Assembly: GCA_022559845.1 (NCBI GenBank)
Contig: CM040126.1
Span: 47,238,458-47,302,457 of the forward strand
Reading direction: 5' to 3'
From: Amorphophallus konjac
Lineage: Eukaryota > Streptophyta > Magnoliopsida > Alismatales > Araceae
Length of the DNA: 64,000 nt
The position numbers and the translations under genes are program-made. The stretch's first letter is position 1, and every line of letters starts with the position of its first letter. The notes under the pieces are model-generated. The model was given only the letters and a program-made list of their open reading frames with translations, was not told the DNA's origin and ran no database searches. Below are positions 21,406-34,400 of this stretch, in pieces.

Positions 21406-23331
21406 TGATAGAAATAAGATAAAGGAGATCTAGAAGGGGGGATGAATAGATCTACTACCAAATTCTCGCGGATTAAAAACTCTCAACCAATGCACTCAGA
21501 TCTAGTACTATTCAAGATATAATTCATCGCACTGATCAGTTCGAGCAACTAAACAAGCAGCGTATATGCATAAGCAGCAACCAATGCAGTTCGATCAATT
21601 TAAGCGTCTAAGCAATCAGCATATATGCATGAACAAAGATAACGAAATATGATGGCAGAGGAACTAAGGTCAACCTTATAAGCAATCAGAACAGCAAATG
21701 CCAATTTATCACAAGCCAGGGAATGTACTAGGCGGAGGGTTGATCTCCTCACACAAGAGGCGATGTTCCGGATAGGCTCAGCCTATCTTTCCCACCGTGA
21801 CTTTTAATATACTTCCTTGTTGACTGCAATTGCAAGAGACAATAGAGCACACACCATAAATGAGACAAGTAGTTTTTTAGGTTGTTTGATGGCTACCCGT
21901 AATCTACATCCACCCCTCACTCTCCCAGAGTAAGGCTTCCTTGCTCAAAGCAAATGAACCAGCATACTTAGTCTGCAACAATGGTTGCAGCACAGCTTCA
22001 CCCCGAGGAACAATCTCCTCTCTTCTTCTGGAGCACCAGAAGGAACCTGGAGGATCAACCTCCCTTCCTCTGCGATCGCAGAGGGAACCTAGTGAACTAC
22101 TCCCTACAATCATACAACCAGAGGTCGGAGACCTCTCTTCCTCTGAACCTACAGAGGGGACTCCGGAGGCACTCTCCCTTCCTCTGATATTACTCAGGGA
22201 ACAAAGAACAACTTCGAAAATGAAAAATAAAAAGAAAACATAAGAAGCATGGGAGTCAATCAGAAATTAAGGACAGGAAACAATGTAGCTTCATATTCGA
22301 AGCAATCTCGTAAGGAGATGGGCTGGTTGCTCTCCAGTTTTTCTCTTCTTATCGAGGTGGATCTCGCTCTCTTTTTCTTCAGGGGGAACTCTCTCTGAAT
22401 TTCACAATGGGAACAAGGTAGCAGCAGCTTCATCACCTACTCTAGAACGGAGTGGCTGATATATATATAGCAGAGAGCATACCAACGTCTTCCACACTTT
22501 TCCATTCGAGATTTTGATCAGCCAAAATTCTATTTGTCCACATGGAAAATAGGAATATTCAAATATATGAAACTTCCAGTCACGTGGGCTAACATTTTCG
22601 CGCCAAAGGTTCCATGAGCGCTGGCACATGATTCTTCTAAGGTCTCACGAGCCCATACTCTCTTCCATCTTTTGGATCCTCTTTGTTCAGCAAGGCAGTC
22701 AATCTTCATCCTTAACCATCCAGTGCTTCCCTTAATCCTTTTAAGTTCGTTGGCTGTTGAAGAGTGTTGCCGAAAACGGTCGACCGTTCTCCCTGTTTCG
22801 GTCGTCCGAAATAAATAGCACTAGAAGCTATTTACAGAAGGTAGATGCAGCCTTGGATGCTTCGACGTGATGACTTCCAAGTGCTTGTTCTGAACTGAGT
22901 GCGTCGAGGTAGCTTCTTGGTGCATCGACGTAGTTACATAGATTTTCTAATGCTGGGCAGATTCGTCGATGCAGTAGGTTAATGCGTCGAGGCACCATCA
23001 GATCTGCTTCAACCTCTTGATTGCAACTAGTGCTTGATGCGTCGATGTAGTAGATTGGTGCATCGAGGCACCATCAGATCTAATTCAACCTCTTGATTGC
23101 AACTACTGCTTGATGCGTCAATGCAGCTCTTTGCTGCCTCGATGCATCTGACTAAAAAATCATTTCTGTGGTTGTGACTGCGTCGAGTCTGTGGTGAACT
23201 CTGACATTTCTCAGAGCTTTCTTACTTTCTTGAAAACTACTCCAGCGACCAGAGCACCTGCAATTTAGACTTATTTCATTAGCCAACAAACCATATTGCA
23301 TTGACATCATCAAAATGCACAGAATGCAACA
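21406..23331 (-). repeat. 5' LTR of copia C1
   Basis: TGATAG at the left and GCAACA at the right, about 1926 bp. The right end resembles that of the C2 LTR (CATCATCAAAAT followed by CAACA). It holds a 14-bp perfect palindrome AACGGTCGACCGTT (22775-22788) and an array of TGCGTCGATGTA-like motifs. Confidence 0.78.
22859..23190. repeat. TCGA-centred motif array in C1 LTR
   Basis: About ten copies of TGCGTCGANGYA or close variants at 22862, 22902, 22923, 22953, 22983, 23039, 23063, 23116, 23137 and 23181. In the element's orientation they lie near the LTR 5' end (U3). Part of it is a ~75-bp duplication containing CACCATCAGATCTRMTTCAA. Confidence 0.75.
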
Positions 23332-24590
23332 AACCCCTCCAGTCAAGTACAACTGTTACCCTACAGTTGCAGGGTGTACCCGGTCCCCTGTCCTTGGCTT
23401 CAGAAATATCCAGGCCCTTCTTCAGCACAGAACAAAGGTGTTCGGATTCAATCCGATGTAAATAAACACCGGCTGCTTGCGGTCGATGGGGAAAGACATC
23501 ACGTACACGAATCCCCACAATCATCTACACACTCGCACCCGTGGAACCTCCCATCTCTTCAAGTGTCGCCCGATACCCCATGCCCACGTGTCGCGTCCTG
23601 GTGATGCTTCCCTAGTCAACTTTTGGTTCCATAGGTGATCATCAAGAAATCGACCGGCACGCCCGCACCCTGTCCGGTCACCCTATGCTCCCAGAAACCT
23701 CTCGTGCAAGTTGACCCCTCTCGACTTTCCGTAAAATGCGAGTGTACTGTGTTGCCGTGAGAGGCATATGACTACAAAGGAAAATATCCCCGAGATAACA
23801 TAAAGTCCCTTATTTTCCTTTATCGCTTTATTTCCCCTCCCACCGTGGGCACCAACTTCGATGTTGAAAAATAATAAACAGTCCGACTCATAGATTCAGC
23901 ATAGGGTAGACATGAAGTCATAAGAAAGAAATCAGTCTAGTTTACAATTTTGATCAAGATATTAAAGTTCTAAACATAGAACTATGGACGCACTTTTTGG
24001 ACGTCTATTTGTTTATTCGTTTGTTAATTAATTTATTTCATTTATTTGTTTATTTAGTGCGTGGGCATGCCAATGACAGAGTGATAGTTTATTCGGACTC
24101 CGAAGAAGCCACTAGTGTGCGCCGTCTGACTAATCAGATGATGGTGAGTGTCGTGTCAGGACCAAAATCCACTGTGCCATAAAGGTCATGGCGTTAATTA
24201 CATCCCCCCCCCCGGAAGGGAGAAAACCCTTGATTAATCGTCAGGAAAAAGGGCCCCACGGCCTATAGAATTATGTTGGTTGCATGAGTAAATAAGAACG
24301 ATAATGAGAATTCAAGTTAGCGTATAAATATATATATATCACTCATTGAATCAGCGAAACAATTTAGCTCACTGTTGGCCGTGTATTGGCCCTTTAGTGT
24401 TTGGGTGATAACTCGGCTCGAGAACATGCGGGACGGGCACGGAGTACATGCCGATGTATGCCATAAGCGTGGCACGCTCAATACTTGATTTCATGAATGA
24501 TGGGATCAATACCCAATGGGGTGAACCCAATTTTGTGAGTTAGTAGCCCGGAGCAACACGTGGCCATGGCTATGACGAGGACGGTAGTTT
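23332..24590. other. Unassigned LTR-like sequence between C1 and D
   Basis: No gene seen. On the minus strand, TTGGTGCCCACGGTGGGAG at about 23840-23858 resembles the primer site of Tat A and is followed, to the right on the plus strand, by TGTTGAAAAATAATAAAC, a possible LTR edge at about 23863. It also holds a C10 run near 24206 and a short TA repeat near 24330. The 5' two thirds of element D should be here but is absent. Confidence 0.35.
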
Positions 24591-25717
24591 ATTCATGCCT
24601 CATCTAGATCAATTTGTAGTGGTCTTCATTGATGACATATTGATTTATTCAAAGACCGAAGAAGATCATGAAGAACACTTAAGGATTGCATTACAAATAT
24701 TGAGGAATAATCAACTTTACGCCAAACTTAGCAAGTGCGACTTCTGGCTCGAGGAAGTGTCTTTCTTAGGGCATGTGATCTCGAAGGATGAGATTTCTGT
24801 TGACCCGTCAAAAGTCGAGGCCCTGAAGAATTGGGAAAGACCAACCAATGCAATAGAGATCCGAAGCTTCATAGGTCTAGCTGGCTATTACAGGTGATTC
24901 ATCAAGGACATCTCCAAGATCGTCGTTCCTCTTACGAGGCTGACCCGCAAGGAGATCCCTTATAGGTGGGATGAAGAATGCGAGAAGGGCTTTCAAGCCT
25001 TGAAGGATCATCTAACAACCGCCCCGGTATTGGCATTACCAACAGAAGGGGAGAAATTCAAGGTATATACCGATGCATCTAGCATTGGCCTCGGATGTGT
25101 GTTAATGCAATAAGGGAGTGTCATTGCTTACTCTTTTCGACAATTAAAGAAGCATGAGGAGAACTACCCGGTGCATGACTTAGAGTTGGCCGTGGTAGTA
25201 TTTGCTTTAAAGATCTGGAGACACTATCTCTACGGAGAACAATTCACGGTGTACTCCGATCACAAGAGTCTCAAATATCTATTTTCGCAGAAAGAATTGA
25301 ACATGAGACAGAGGCGTTGGGTAGAGTATCTCAAGGACTTCGACTTCATAATACAATACCATCCTGGAAAGGGTAATCCTGTAGCTGATGCCCTCAGTCG
25401 AAAGCCGAAAGCGCAATTGGCCAACTGTATGATCCAAGAATAGAAGTTACTGGAACAATTGTCTAAGCTGGATATAAGCATGGATAAGGAGAAAGGGTGT
25501 ATTACTCTATCGCACATGAGGATACAACCAGATCTACTTTCTAAAATCCAAGGACTTCAAGACAATGACCCGGTACTGGTAGAAATAAAAGGCAAGATAG
25601 AAGAACAACCCGATTTCAAGCTAGCATCAGATGGAAGATTATTATTCTGAGAAAGGACTTGTGTACCGGATTGTCCAGAATTAAAGAAGAAAATTTTAGA
25701 AGAAACTCACTGATCAA
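24591..25717 (+). pseudogene. pol: RT (C-terminal part) and RNase H of D
   Basis: Begins in mid palm at [19 protein letters not shown] (FIDD active site), then the connection, then RNase H ([34 protein letters not shown]). Stops at 24895 (TGA), about 25110 (TAA), 25441 (TAG) and 25648 (TGA). The first two fit CGA-to-TGA and CAA-to-TAA change. It ends at solo LTR S, just before the integrase zinc finger. Confidence 0.88.
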
Positions 25718-25722
25718 GGTAC

Positions 25723-27508
25723 TGTTGTGCCCATGTGGTCGCCCCTATGGTCATTTGACACTCATGGTTTTGATAATGGCTAAACACTATAAGTCATTGA
25801 TGTTTCCCACTCTCATATGATTGAAATACTTGATGCTTTTTCATGACAGATAAGCCAAGGAATGGAGTGGAGATGGCAAAAGTGAAAGCCCAATGATCGC
25901 GCCCAAGCAAGGATGAAAATCCCTTCAAGAAGCAAGAGTCAACTCTTTAGGCTGGACAGCTATCACAAGATCAAGCTGGCTTCAAGAAGAGTCGACACTA
26001 GGCACAAAAGAGTCGACACTTCACATAGCCAAGGTCGATGCACAATGGAGAACACACTTGGCTTCAACGTCCAAAGGTCTGAGCATTTGTTAATGACAGG
26101 TCAAAGACTCAGTAGACATCCTCAAGGTCTAAAGAGTTTGATGCCATAGACTGGACTGGACTGCAAACGGGTTTAAGGGGTTGATTGAAGCAAAATTGTG
26201 AAAAACCTATATTTCGGTCGACCGCCGGTCATAGACCGGTCGACCGGAATTTCTAGAAACGAAAAAGCTACAGAACTTATCAGTACGGGTCGACCGCCTA
26301 GAAAATCCGATTGATCGGCCAGAGGTCCAGTCGACCGACTAGTAGTGACCGGTCGACTGAAATTGCCAGCAACGAAAAGCTTCACACCTGTAAAAATCCG
26401 GTCGACCGACCACCTACCTCCGGTCGACCGACAGCCCCGATGCAGCTATTGTTGACTTCATTTTTCTCAACGTGGGCAGCCCTTCTTCTTGGATTTGTTT
26501 AATCCTAAAGTCACCCAACCTGCCATAAATTGTGGATCTGGTCTGGGGGATGTCTATGGACCATTCAAGAGATATAAAATAAACACAAGGGGATTAGAAA
26601 CCCTAATGGATCAAGGGAGATCAAAGGAGGCTAGAGAAGGTTGTCCAAGGAAGAAGAGGGTATTGTAGATCCGTGAACAGTCCTTCGGGCAGGAGTTCTT
26701 CATCCATTCCAAGGTGATTCAAACTCATATCCAAGCCAGCAACCTCCAAGGAAGTGAAGAATCAAGCAAGGTTCTCAAGGGAGATCAAAGCTGCATCCAT
26801 AATCCTCTACATAAACTTAAGGGGATCCAAGGAAGATTAATTTGCAAGGAAGAAGAAACCATTGCTACTGAACCAAGAGGAGGCTTTGCAAGGAAGAAGA
26901 AGCCTCTGCTGCTGATCTACATCGTGTGAAGAACAGAAGAAAACGAGGCAGCCCTTGCTGAAGCATCATATTCAGGCTCTCGCATTTCATACAAGATCTA
27001 CTTGACTTTAGCATATCTCCATCTCTTGCCTGAATATTTTCATCTTGTTCTCTTTTCATTTTGCTTAAGCTACTATAACTGAGAATCGTCCCTACCGCGG
27101 TTAGTAGGAAGGCAGTTGGAAGGTGCTCCAATCTGCGGTGTTGTCGTCCCTACCGGTGGTTAGTAGGAAGGTAATCGGAAGTTCTCCGATCTACGGTTTA
27201 GTGCGCTGCACTAGTGAAGCCTCACTGGGTTTGGTGAGGGGTGGACATAGGACTGGGGATTCAGTCCGAACCACCTTAAAATCTTATGTGTTGTGATTTG
27301 CTTGTGTGATTGGTTTGTGCTAGATGCATGCTTAGGTTCAATCTTTATTTTACTTGTCCATCCTGCTAAGCCAATTGTTGTGTGCTACGCTAAACTAGTT
27401 GTATTCCGCTGCTATTCTCTTTGTCTAGCTCTAAAGAGGGGTGTTCTGCGAAAAGAGGGGCAGATCTATTCACCCCTCCCCTCTAGATCCGCCATCCACT
27501 GCTCAACA
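25723..27508 (+). mobile_element. Copia-type solo LTR S
   Basis: 1786 bp, TGTTG to CAACA, flanked by the target duplication GGTAC (25718-25722 and 27509-27513) and with no internal region. In plus orientation its right end (AGATCTATTCACCCCTCCC) is like the reversed left ends of the C1 and C2 LTRs, which places it among the same broad copia group. It formed by recombination between two LTRs of one insertion. Confidence 0.88.
26215..26430. repeat. CGGTCGACCG palindromes in solo LTR S
   Basis: CGGTCGACCG occurs at 26215-26224, within 26236-26247, and at 26399-26408 and 26421-26430, with degenerate copies at 26287, 26329 and 26348. A spaced form (CCGGTC-ATA-GACCGG) is at 26225-26239. Same motif as in the C3 LTR. 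Confidence 0.8.
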
Positions 27509-27513
27509 GGTAC

Positions 27514-27659
27514 ACGATTCATCCCGGATCTACCAAAATGTACCAAGACCTGAAACGGACCTTTTTGTGGAACAACATGAAAAGGGAGGTAGCGGACTTT
27601 GTTTCTCACTGTCTCACCTGCCAACAAGTCAAGGCGGAACACCAAAAGCCTGTCGGTAA
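27514..27659 (+). pseudogene. pol: Integrase zinc-finger segment of D
   Basis: Contains HPGSTKMYQDLK and CLTCQQVKAEH, the His-His-Cys-Cys finger of Ty3 integrases. It is continuous with the RT/RNase H piece on the left (across S) and with the integrase core at 38945 (across C2). Confidence 0.85.
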
Positions 27660-27664
27660 GTTAC

Positions 27665-29903
27665 TGTTAGCGCAGCAAGAGTGATATAGAAGGGGGGGGA
27701 TGAATAGATCACTCCCAATTTGCAAAACTTAGGCAAGAAAATAAATCTACCGCTTATGCCCCTTCTAAACTAGCACACAAAGAATTGCAAATGCAGATAC
27801 CACTCAAGATCGAATAAGAGAATGATGATGAAGAGCTGAGCAAACAAATAATCGAAGTGACAAACAGATAGAGAGCGTAGATAAAGACCTCAAACCACAG
27901 AGAAGACAACCGGTTTTTTAGGTGGTTCGACTGTAGTAAGCAATCTACATCCACCCCTCACTCCAACTAGAGTGAGGATTCCACTAGCCACTGCTAGAGC
28001 ACAGCAGACTCAGTCTGCGAACAACTTGCTGCCAAACAGCTTGAAAACCCAAGGGAGACAAATCCCTCAACCAAGTTCTGCCACCCGCAGAGCTTGAAAC
28101 CTGTTCTAGCACCCAGCACGAACAGAACCGGAGAGTGCCTCTCCCTTCCTCCACACACCGGAGGGAACCTGCTAATGACAACCCGTCACTAGCAACACCA
28201 GAGATCAACGATCTCTCTTCCTCTGCAACCCAGAGGGAAACCGGAGTTAGACTCCCTTCCTCCACATACCGGAGGGGAACAGATCAGAATTAGACGAAGA
28301 ACAAATAAAGAAAATCAGAAAAGAAACTAAAGACTGATCGAGAAAATATTCGATACTGAGAGTTAATACAAATGTAGCTTCCTGGGAAGCAATTTCAAAA
28401 ACCAGATACTTCAAACTCTCTTTCTCTCTTCACTGCTATCTCTCTTTTTCTTTTCTCTTCACTGCTATCTCTCTTTTTCTTTCTCTTCACTGTTGGATCG
28501 AGCTCTCTGTAATTCTGCCTTTTCTTTCTTGGCTCTGATCTTCCTTCATCGGTGGGCGAAGGTTTCTATTTATAGCGACAGCAGGTGGATAGGGCACAAC
28601 ATGCGTGTGCTTCCCACGCTCGATCCAGAACCTTCCTGCCACGTGTCCTCATTGGGTTGGTTCCTCTTGTCTTGGATCACGTGCAGCCCATTTATTTGGG
28701 AATATTCTTCCTCGTACCTGTAAGGAGATAAAAACCATTAACACGCTGTATGGCCACTAAAACTAAAGCTGCATGAGGTATATGATAACAACACGACGTG
28801 ACAACTACACGAGATAAGAAAAGAACGACACGAGATACAATGGACAAGACTGACACAATCAAGGAAGGTGACACGAGGTCAGATCAGGATAGCACCAGGT
28901 GAGAAGAAAATATCACGGAGTGAAACAATAGAAGAACACACGATTTAGAAGAAACCTGGACGAGGTTAGAACGAAACAACACGAACTAACAAACGGCAAC
29001 AAAAGACGACACGAAGTGAAACAACACTTGAAAACATAAGAAAATCAACTCGAGCACAAGATAGCTCGAATGAACGACTCGAAGACGAGGCGACACGGGC
29101 TGACCACGACACGAAGACAAATAACAGAAACCGTCACGAGTTGAAGACAACACGAAGATGAAAATAGAAACCGACACGAGTTGAAAACAACACGAAGATG
29201 AAAACAGAAACTGACACGGAGTGTGGTCAAGGCGAGAAGGACACAAAGTCTAAAGCGAAAAATAGCACGAAGATAGAAGAGTGACACGGCTATCATGACA
29301 CGTGATGAAGCAGTGACACTAAGAAAAAGAACGACTCGAGGAACAACAGTAAGTGACACGAAATTAAACAAGCAGACATAAAAGATGACACGAGATGAGC
29401 AACTAAAGGACAGAGAGAAACGACACGAAGACAGAGGGAGACACGACACGAAGTTAAACAACCGAGACTAGGACTCGAAGACATAGATGACAAGGATAGA
29501 ACAACACGAAGTATTACCTCATACAAGTTTTCCTGTCAAGCATGGAAATCAACACGAAGTGTTGTAAGCTCAGACAACACGAAATCTTTTCGTGTTAGTG
29601 AGGAGAAACAACACGAAGTGTGGCTCAAGTGGCACGAAAACAACTCCCAAAAGTAACTGAAGTGGCTCGAGGATTTACATTAACACAGAGAAGCATTTTT
29701 GTTCACAAAGGTTCATAGTGTTGAAACCATCAAGACATTATGACTCAGGCAACACTAAAAATTCATTTGGTCAAATTGTTCAATTGAACAGGACATTCCC
29801 TTACTGTGTAATCCATTCACTTACATGATGAAACATGAGATTATCTTGAGATAAAGAAATGATTTATAGTGTGAGACATCATCAAAATCATAGGGACACA
29901 ACA
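27665..29903 (-). repeat. 3' LTR of C2
   Basis: TGTTAG to ACAACA, 2239 bp. It differs from the other LTR by about 1 percent plus a G-run length change near 27692. The 28780-29640 part is packed with ACACGA motifs. ORFs read from this tract are artefacts. Confidence 0.93.
28788..29640. repeat. ACACGA motif array in C2 3' LTR
   Basis: About forty copies of RACACGA(A/G)R or one-base variants (ACTCGA, ACACGG), irregularly spaced every 10-35 bp. In element orientation the motif is TCGTGT, in the first half of the LTR (U3). The copy in the other LTR is 37828-38680. Confidence 0.82.
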
Positions 29904-31413
29904 ATCTCCCCCTTTTTGATGATGGCAACACTATGAATCAGGCAATATCAAGGTTTATCAAGATTTAACATGAAATCAAAATCAGCTTCAACAACAGATT
30001 AAATTCAAGGCATGCTCATGCAAATGAATCAAACATTCCCTACAACACACTCTCATTTCCCCCACAACTCATAAACATATCAGCATGAAGCAACATGACT
30101 CCCCCAAAGCTCAAGACAAAACCAAGACTCACTGATATTGCATAACATTGCAGAACTTCTCACTAAAATTGTAGACAATGCAAACTTCTCTCCCCCTTTG
30201 ACATTAGCAAAAAAAATACAGAATGTGTGACAGTGCTGGAAACATGAGGACTCAGGGCAGTAACTGCATAGTGCAGAAAGTCACGAGTAGGTCTTAAGAG
30301 AATAAGTGAGTTTCTAATCTCAAGACAAGATTCTTTAGATTTCAGTACACAATAGAGAAGTGGAATGATAGACAAGTTTATCATCATACATAGTGGATGA
30401 TTTAGAGCAGGAGTTGACAAGTATGGCCAAAAATAGCTGATCATTCAACTATTCCACTTAGACAGCAAGAGACTAAATCAGAGAGGTGTTCTCAAGGTAT
30501 TGAGGACAAGCAATCCATTAGTTGCATAACAACAAGGAATTTTTGTTGGAGATGATATTCAAGAGGATCAATGAGTAAGTTGGTAGTTCACTTCCTTTGA
30601 CATTAGGGAGACACCTTGATCAGAGGCCTAAATCCCCAGTTACTCAGAGTGAGTACCTCATTACTTCCTTCCCCTTTTTTTTATTAAGGAACAGAGTTAG
30701 TAACTGTGGCTTTTGACATGAGGAAACACCTTGATTAGAGGCCAGAGTCCCCAGTTACTCACCAGTAAGCCACCATTGCTCTGTCATGACTTTTCATTTA
30801 TTTTAAGCATTTGACACCTCATGACTTGGGAGAAATATTCATTTCATTGATGAAGCTCCCAATTTCTCAGTGATCAAAACAGAACATGTTTGTTCAGTTA
30901 AGCCCTTGAGTTAAAGAGATAGAATGATTGAAGACAATACCAAAAAGGACTTTTCTGGAATTGAGTCTTGAAGTCTAGATTTCAAGTTGATTGGGTCAGA
31001 TATCAAGACATACATGTTTTTTGGCCCGAACCATAATCAATGACAATGTAGGAAGATATACTTTATGCAATTAGTCCAGATCTCTGAAGGAGTACCAAAG
31101 GAAAGATTCTGACCTGGAGATTAGAGTCACTGACTTATAGACTTAAGAGATAAGTGACACTCTACTTTCTGAGAGAACTACACTAAATCAGTCATGCAAG
31201 ACCAGCAAAGGTACACATCTGGATAGCCCTTTTGAATCTGTCAAAGAACTTCTCTTCTCACATTACAACTCAGCTCCCCCTAAGATATAGCATTCCTCAA
31301 TAAAACATTTTAGCAAAATCTCAAGACTTTCCTTTATTTAGAGCATTCATGAAAGTTAACCAGTAAGCATTCTGAACTCCCCCTCACAACAGGAACAAAG
31401 CTCCCCCTCACAA
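29904..31413 (-). other. 3' untranslated region of C2 with polypurine tract
   Basis: No ORF. The polypurine tract next to the LTR is 29904-29917 (minus strand AAAAAGGGGGAGAT). Further AGGGGGAG-type runs lie at about 30190, 31270, 31378 and 31404. An imperfect ~118-bp repeat includes 30597-30672 and 30715-30785 (shared ACACCTTGATYAGAGGCC and CCCCAGTTACTC). Confidence 0.75.
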
Positions 31414-34400
31414 TTAAGACACTTTGTATAAGCCTAATTCTCTTCTCAATGTAGTGAATTTTTCATTATCCAGAGGTTTTGTGAAAATATCAGCAATCTG
31501 ATTATCTGTCCCTACATGAATCAGTTCAAAATTATTCTTAGACACCTCATCTCTTATAAAATGATGTCTTATCTCTATGTGTTTGGTTCGAGAATGCAAA
31601 ACAAGATTTTTAGCAAGATTGATGGCACTTGTATTATCACAGTAAATAGGTGTACACCCCAGGTCTACTTGGTAGTCCTGAAGCTGGTGTTTAATCCATA
31701 TAACTTGTGTTCCTCAACTCCCTACAGCCACATATTCAGCTTCTGCAGTGGAGAGGGCCACAGAATGTTGTTTCTTGGAGCCCCAAGATACTAAACACCC
31801 ACCCAAGAATTCACAATGGCCACTTGTGCTTTTCCTGTCTAGTTTACAGCCTGCATAGTCAGCATCTGTGTATGCTACTAGATTCAATGTGCGAGATGCA
31901 GGAAACCATAAACCAAGAGAGTGACTAGCTGACAAATATCTGAAGATTCTTTTAACTGCAGCTAAGTGTAGTTCAGTGGGTCTAGACTGATACCTTGCAC
32001 ACATTCCTACACTGAATTGTATATCAGGTCTAGAGGCTGTCAAGTAAAGAAGTGATCCAATCATACCTCTATAAAGTTTGGCATTTACTTCTTTACCTGT
32101 CTCATCTGCATCCAATGATGTATTGGTGCCCATGGGTGTAGTAATGTGCTTTAAGTTTTCCATGCCAAACATTTTGAACAGTTCCATTGTGTATTTGGTT
32201 TGGTTGATGAAGCACCCATCTTCTAGCTGCTATACCTGCAATCCAAGAAAATATTTTAGTTCACCTACCAAGCTCATTTCAAATTCAGCAGACATCATCG
32301 TAGAAAATTCATCACATAGTTCATGCTTAGTTGATCCAAATACAATGTCATCTACATATACCTGAACTATGATGAGATCTCTATTCATGCCCTTGGTAAA
32401 TAAAGTCTGATCAACTTTACCTCTTTTGTAGCCCTTGCTGATCAGAAATTCAGACAATCTTTCATACCAAGCTCTTGGAGCCTGCTTTAGACCATACAAG
32501 GCTTTGTTTAACCTGAAAACTTGGTTAGGTTGAGGAGAAAATTGAAATCCAGGAGGTTGTTCAACAAAAACTTCTTCTTTAATAACTCCATTTAAAAGGC
32601 ACTTTTAACATCCATTTGTTGGAGTTTAATGTTCTTTGAGCATGCAAAGGTAAGCAACAATCTTATAGCTTCCATCCTAGCAACTGGTGCATAAGGTTCA
32701 TCAAAGTCTACACCGAATTCCTGACAGTAGCCTTTGGCTACTAGTCTGGCCTTATTCCTCGAGATAATTCCATCTTCATTCATCTTATTTTTGAACACCC
32801 ACTTGGTTCCTATGACATTAATACCATCTGGTCTTGGGACAAGCTCCCAGACACTATTCCTTTCAAACTGACCTAATTCCTCACTCATAGCATTGACCCA
32901 AGCTTGATCAGCTAAGGCCTCTTCTACTGTTTTGGGTTCAATTTGTGAGACTAAAGCAATTAAGTCATCATTATTCACATTTCTAAAATGAGACCTAGTC
33001 CGAAGAGGATCTTCAGGATTGCCTATGACTTTATCTAAAGGATGGTCTTTAAGAAATCTGATATTTGTTGAAGACTCACCTGTTTCTCTTGGCCCTTCCT
33101 GATTGGGGGAATTTGTTTCTCCATTTGGCTGAGTCTTCTCTTCTTCCTGTTGGTCTTCTAGAAAGTCTCCACCATGATTGGAATCCCTGTCAAGATTTTT
33201 AACATTAGAGACATCTTTCTTTTCACTAAAAAAGGATGTGTGGAGATTCTTCCACTTTCTGATCTGATATGTTAAATACCCTATATGCCCTTGACACTTC
33301 AGAGTAACCCAAGAATATTCCAGGTAAACTCTTGGCTTCAAACTTGTCTAAGTCTTTCTTATCATTGTTATGAATAAAACATTTTGCTCCAAAAATTTTG
33401 AAATGAAACAAGTTTGGTTTCTTACCTTTTAGAAGCTCATAGGGTGTTTTCTTGTGTATGGGTCTTACCATGGCCCTGTTGATTATGTAGGTTGCTGTAT
33501 TGGCCGCTTCTGCCCAAAACCTTCTAGGTAACTTACTTTCAATCAACATGGTTCGGGTCATTTCCACCACTGTTCTATTTCTTCTCTCCACGATCCCATT
33601 CTGTTCAGGTGTCCTGGGAGAGGAAAACCTGTGAGTTAGTCCTTCTTTGTCACAAAGATCAGTAAACATGGAATTTTCAAACTCACCTCCATGGTCAGAT
33701 TGAATAGAACTAACCTTGTACTTCCCTTCTTGTTTGACCTTATTGAAAAATAGATTAAACTTTTGAAATGCATCACTCTTATTTGCTAAGAAAAATATCC
33801 ATGAATATCTGGAGAAGTCATCTATGATGACATAGCCAAACCTGTTACCATTAAGACTCTGAGTTCTGGTTGGACTGAAAAGATCCATATGAAGAAGTTC
33901 CATTGGTCTAGAAGACAATGGCTCAGATCTTAATTTGAAAGAATTTCTGGTCTGTTTGCCTAGAGCACAGGCATCACATGCTTTTGATATAGAGTTGAAT
34001 TTAATTCTAGGCATGCCTCTAACTAAATCATGCTTGACCAATTTATTTAAAGTTGAAAAGCTAGCATGACCTAGACGTCTATGCCATTCAAAGGCATCAT
34101 TTTCAGAATTGGCAGAAAAGTAAATAGTGGATTCAGATTTCTCATCTAAGTCTACAATGTAGACATTATTAATCCTGTTGGCTACAAATTTAACCATGTC
34201 AGAATTTGTTTCAAGTCTTTTACATGAACTATCATCAAATACAATCCTGTGACCCCTATCACATAATTGGCTAATGCTAATCAGGTTGTGTTGTAGCCCT
34301 TCCACAAGTAATACTTTTTCAATGGAATTTGTGGAAGACTTACCTACTGTGCCAACTCCAATAATTTTACCTTTGTTCTTTCCTCCAAACTTGACCAGAC

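Larger units (their letters stand above)
14035..23331 (-). mobile_element. Ty1/copia retrotransposon C1, 3' part beyond element A
   Basis: Minus-strand copia element: 5' LTR 21406-23331, tRNA-Met primer site, gag, gag-pol junction, GAG-pre-integrase and integrase. E1 is inserted at 15263-19027 and Tat A at 14034, so RT, RNase H and the 3' LTR lie outside the window to the left. The UBN2 gag with a long coiled-coil tail suggests a SIRE/Maximus-like lineage, by inference. Confidence 0.85.

Noticed and set aside
26215..26430. GGTCGACC palindromes as restriction-linker or vector contamination
   Set aside because: Copies are degenerate, embedded in native LTR sequence and recur in C3 and C1 LTRs.
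28986..29461. Cysteine/serine-rich minus-strand ORFs in the C2 LTR (also 37949-38497)
   Set aside because: They translate the ACACGA array; overlapping frames, position inside U3 and no family similarity.
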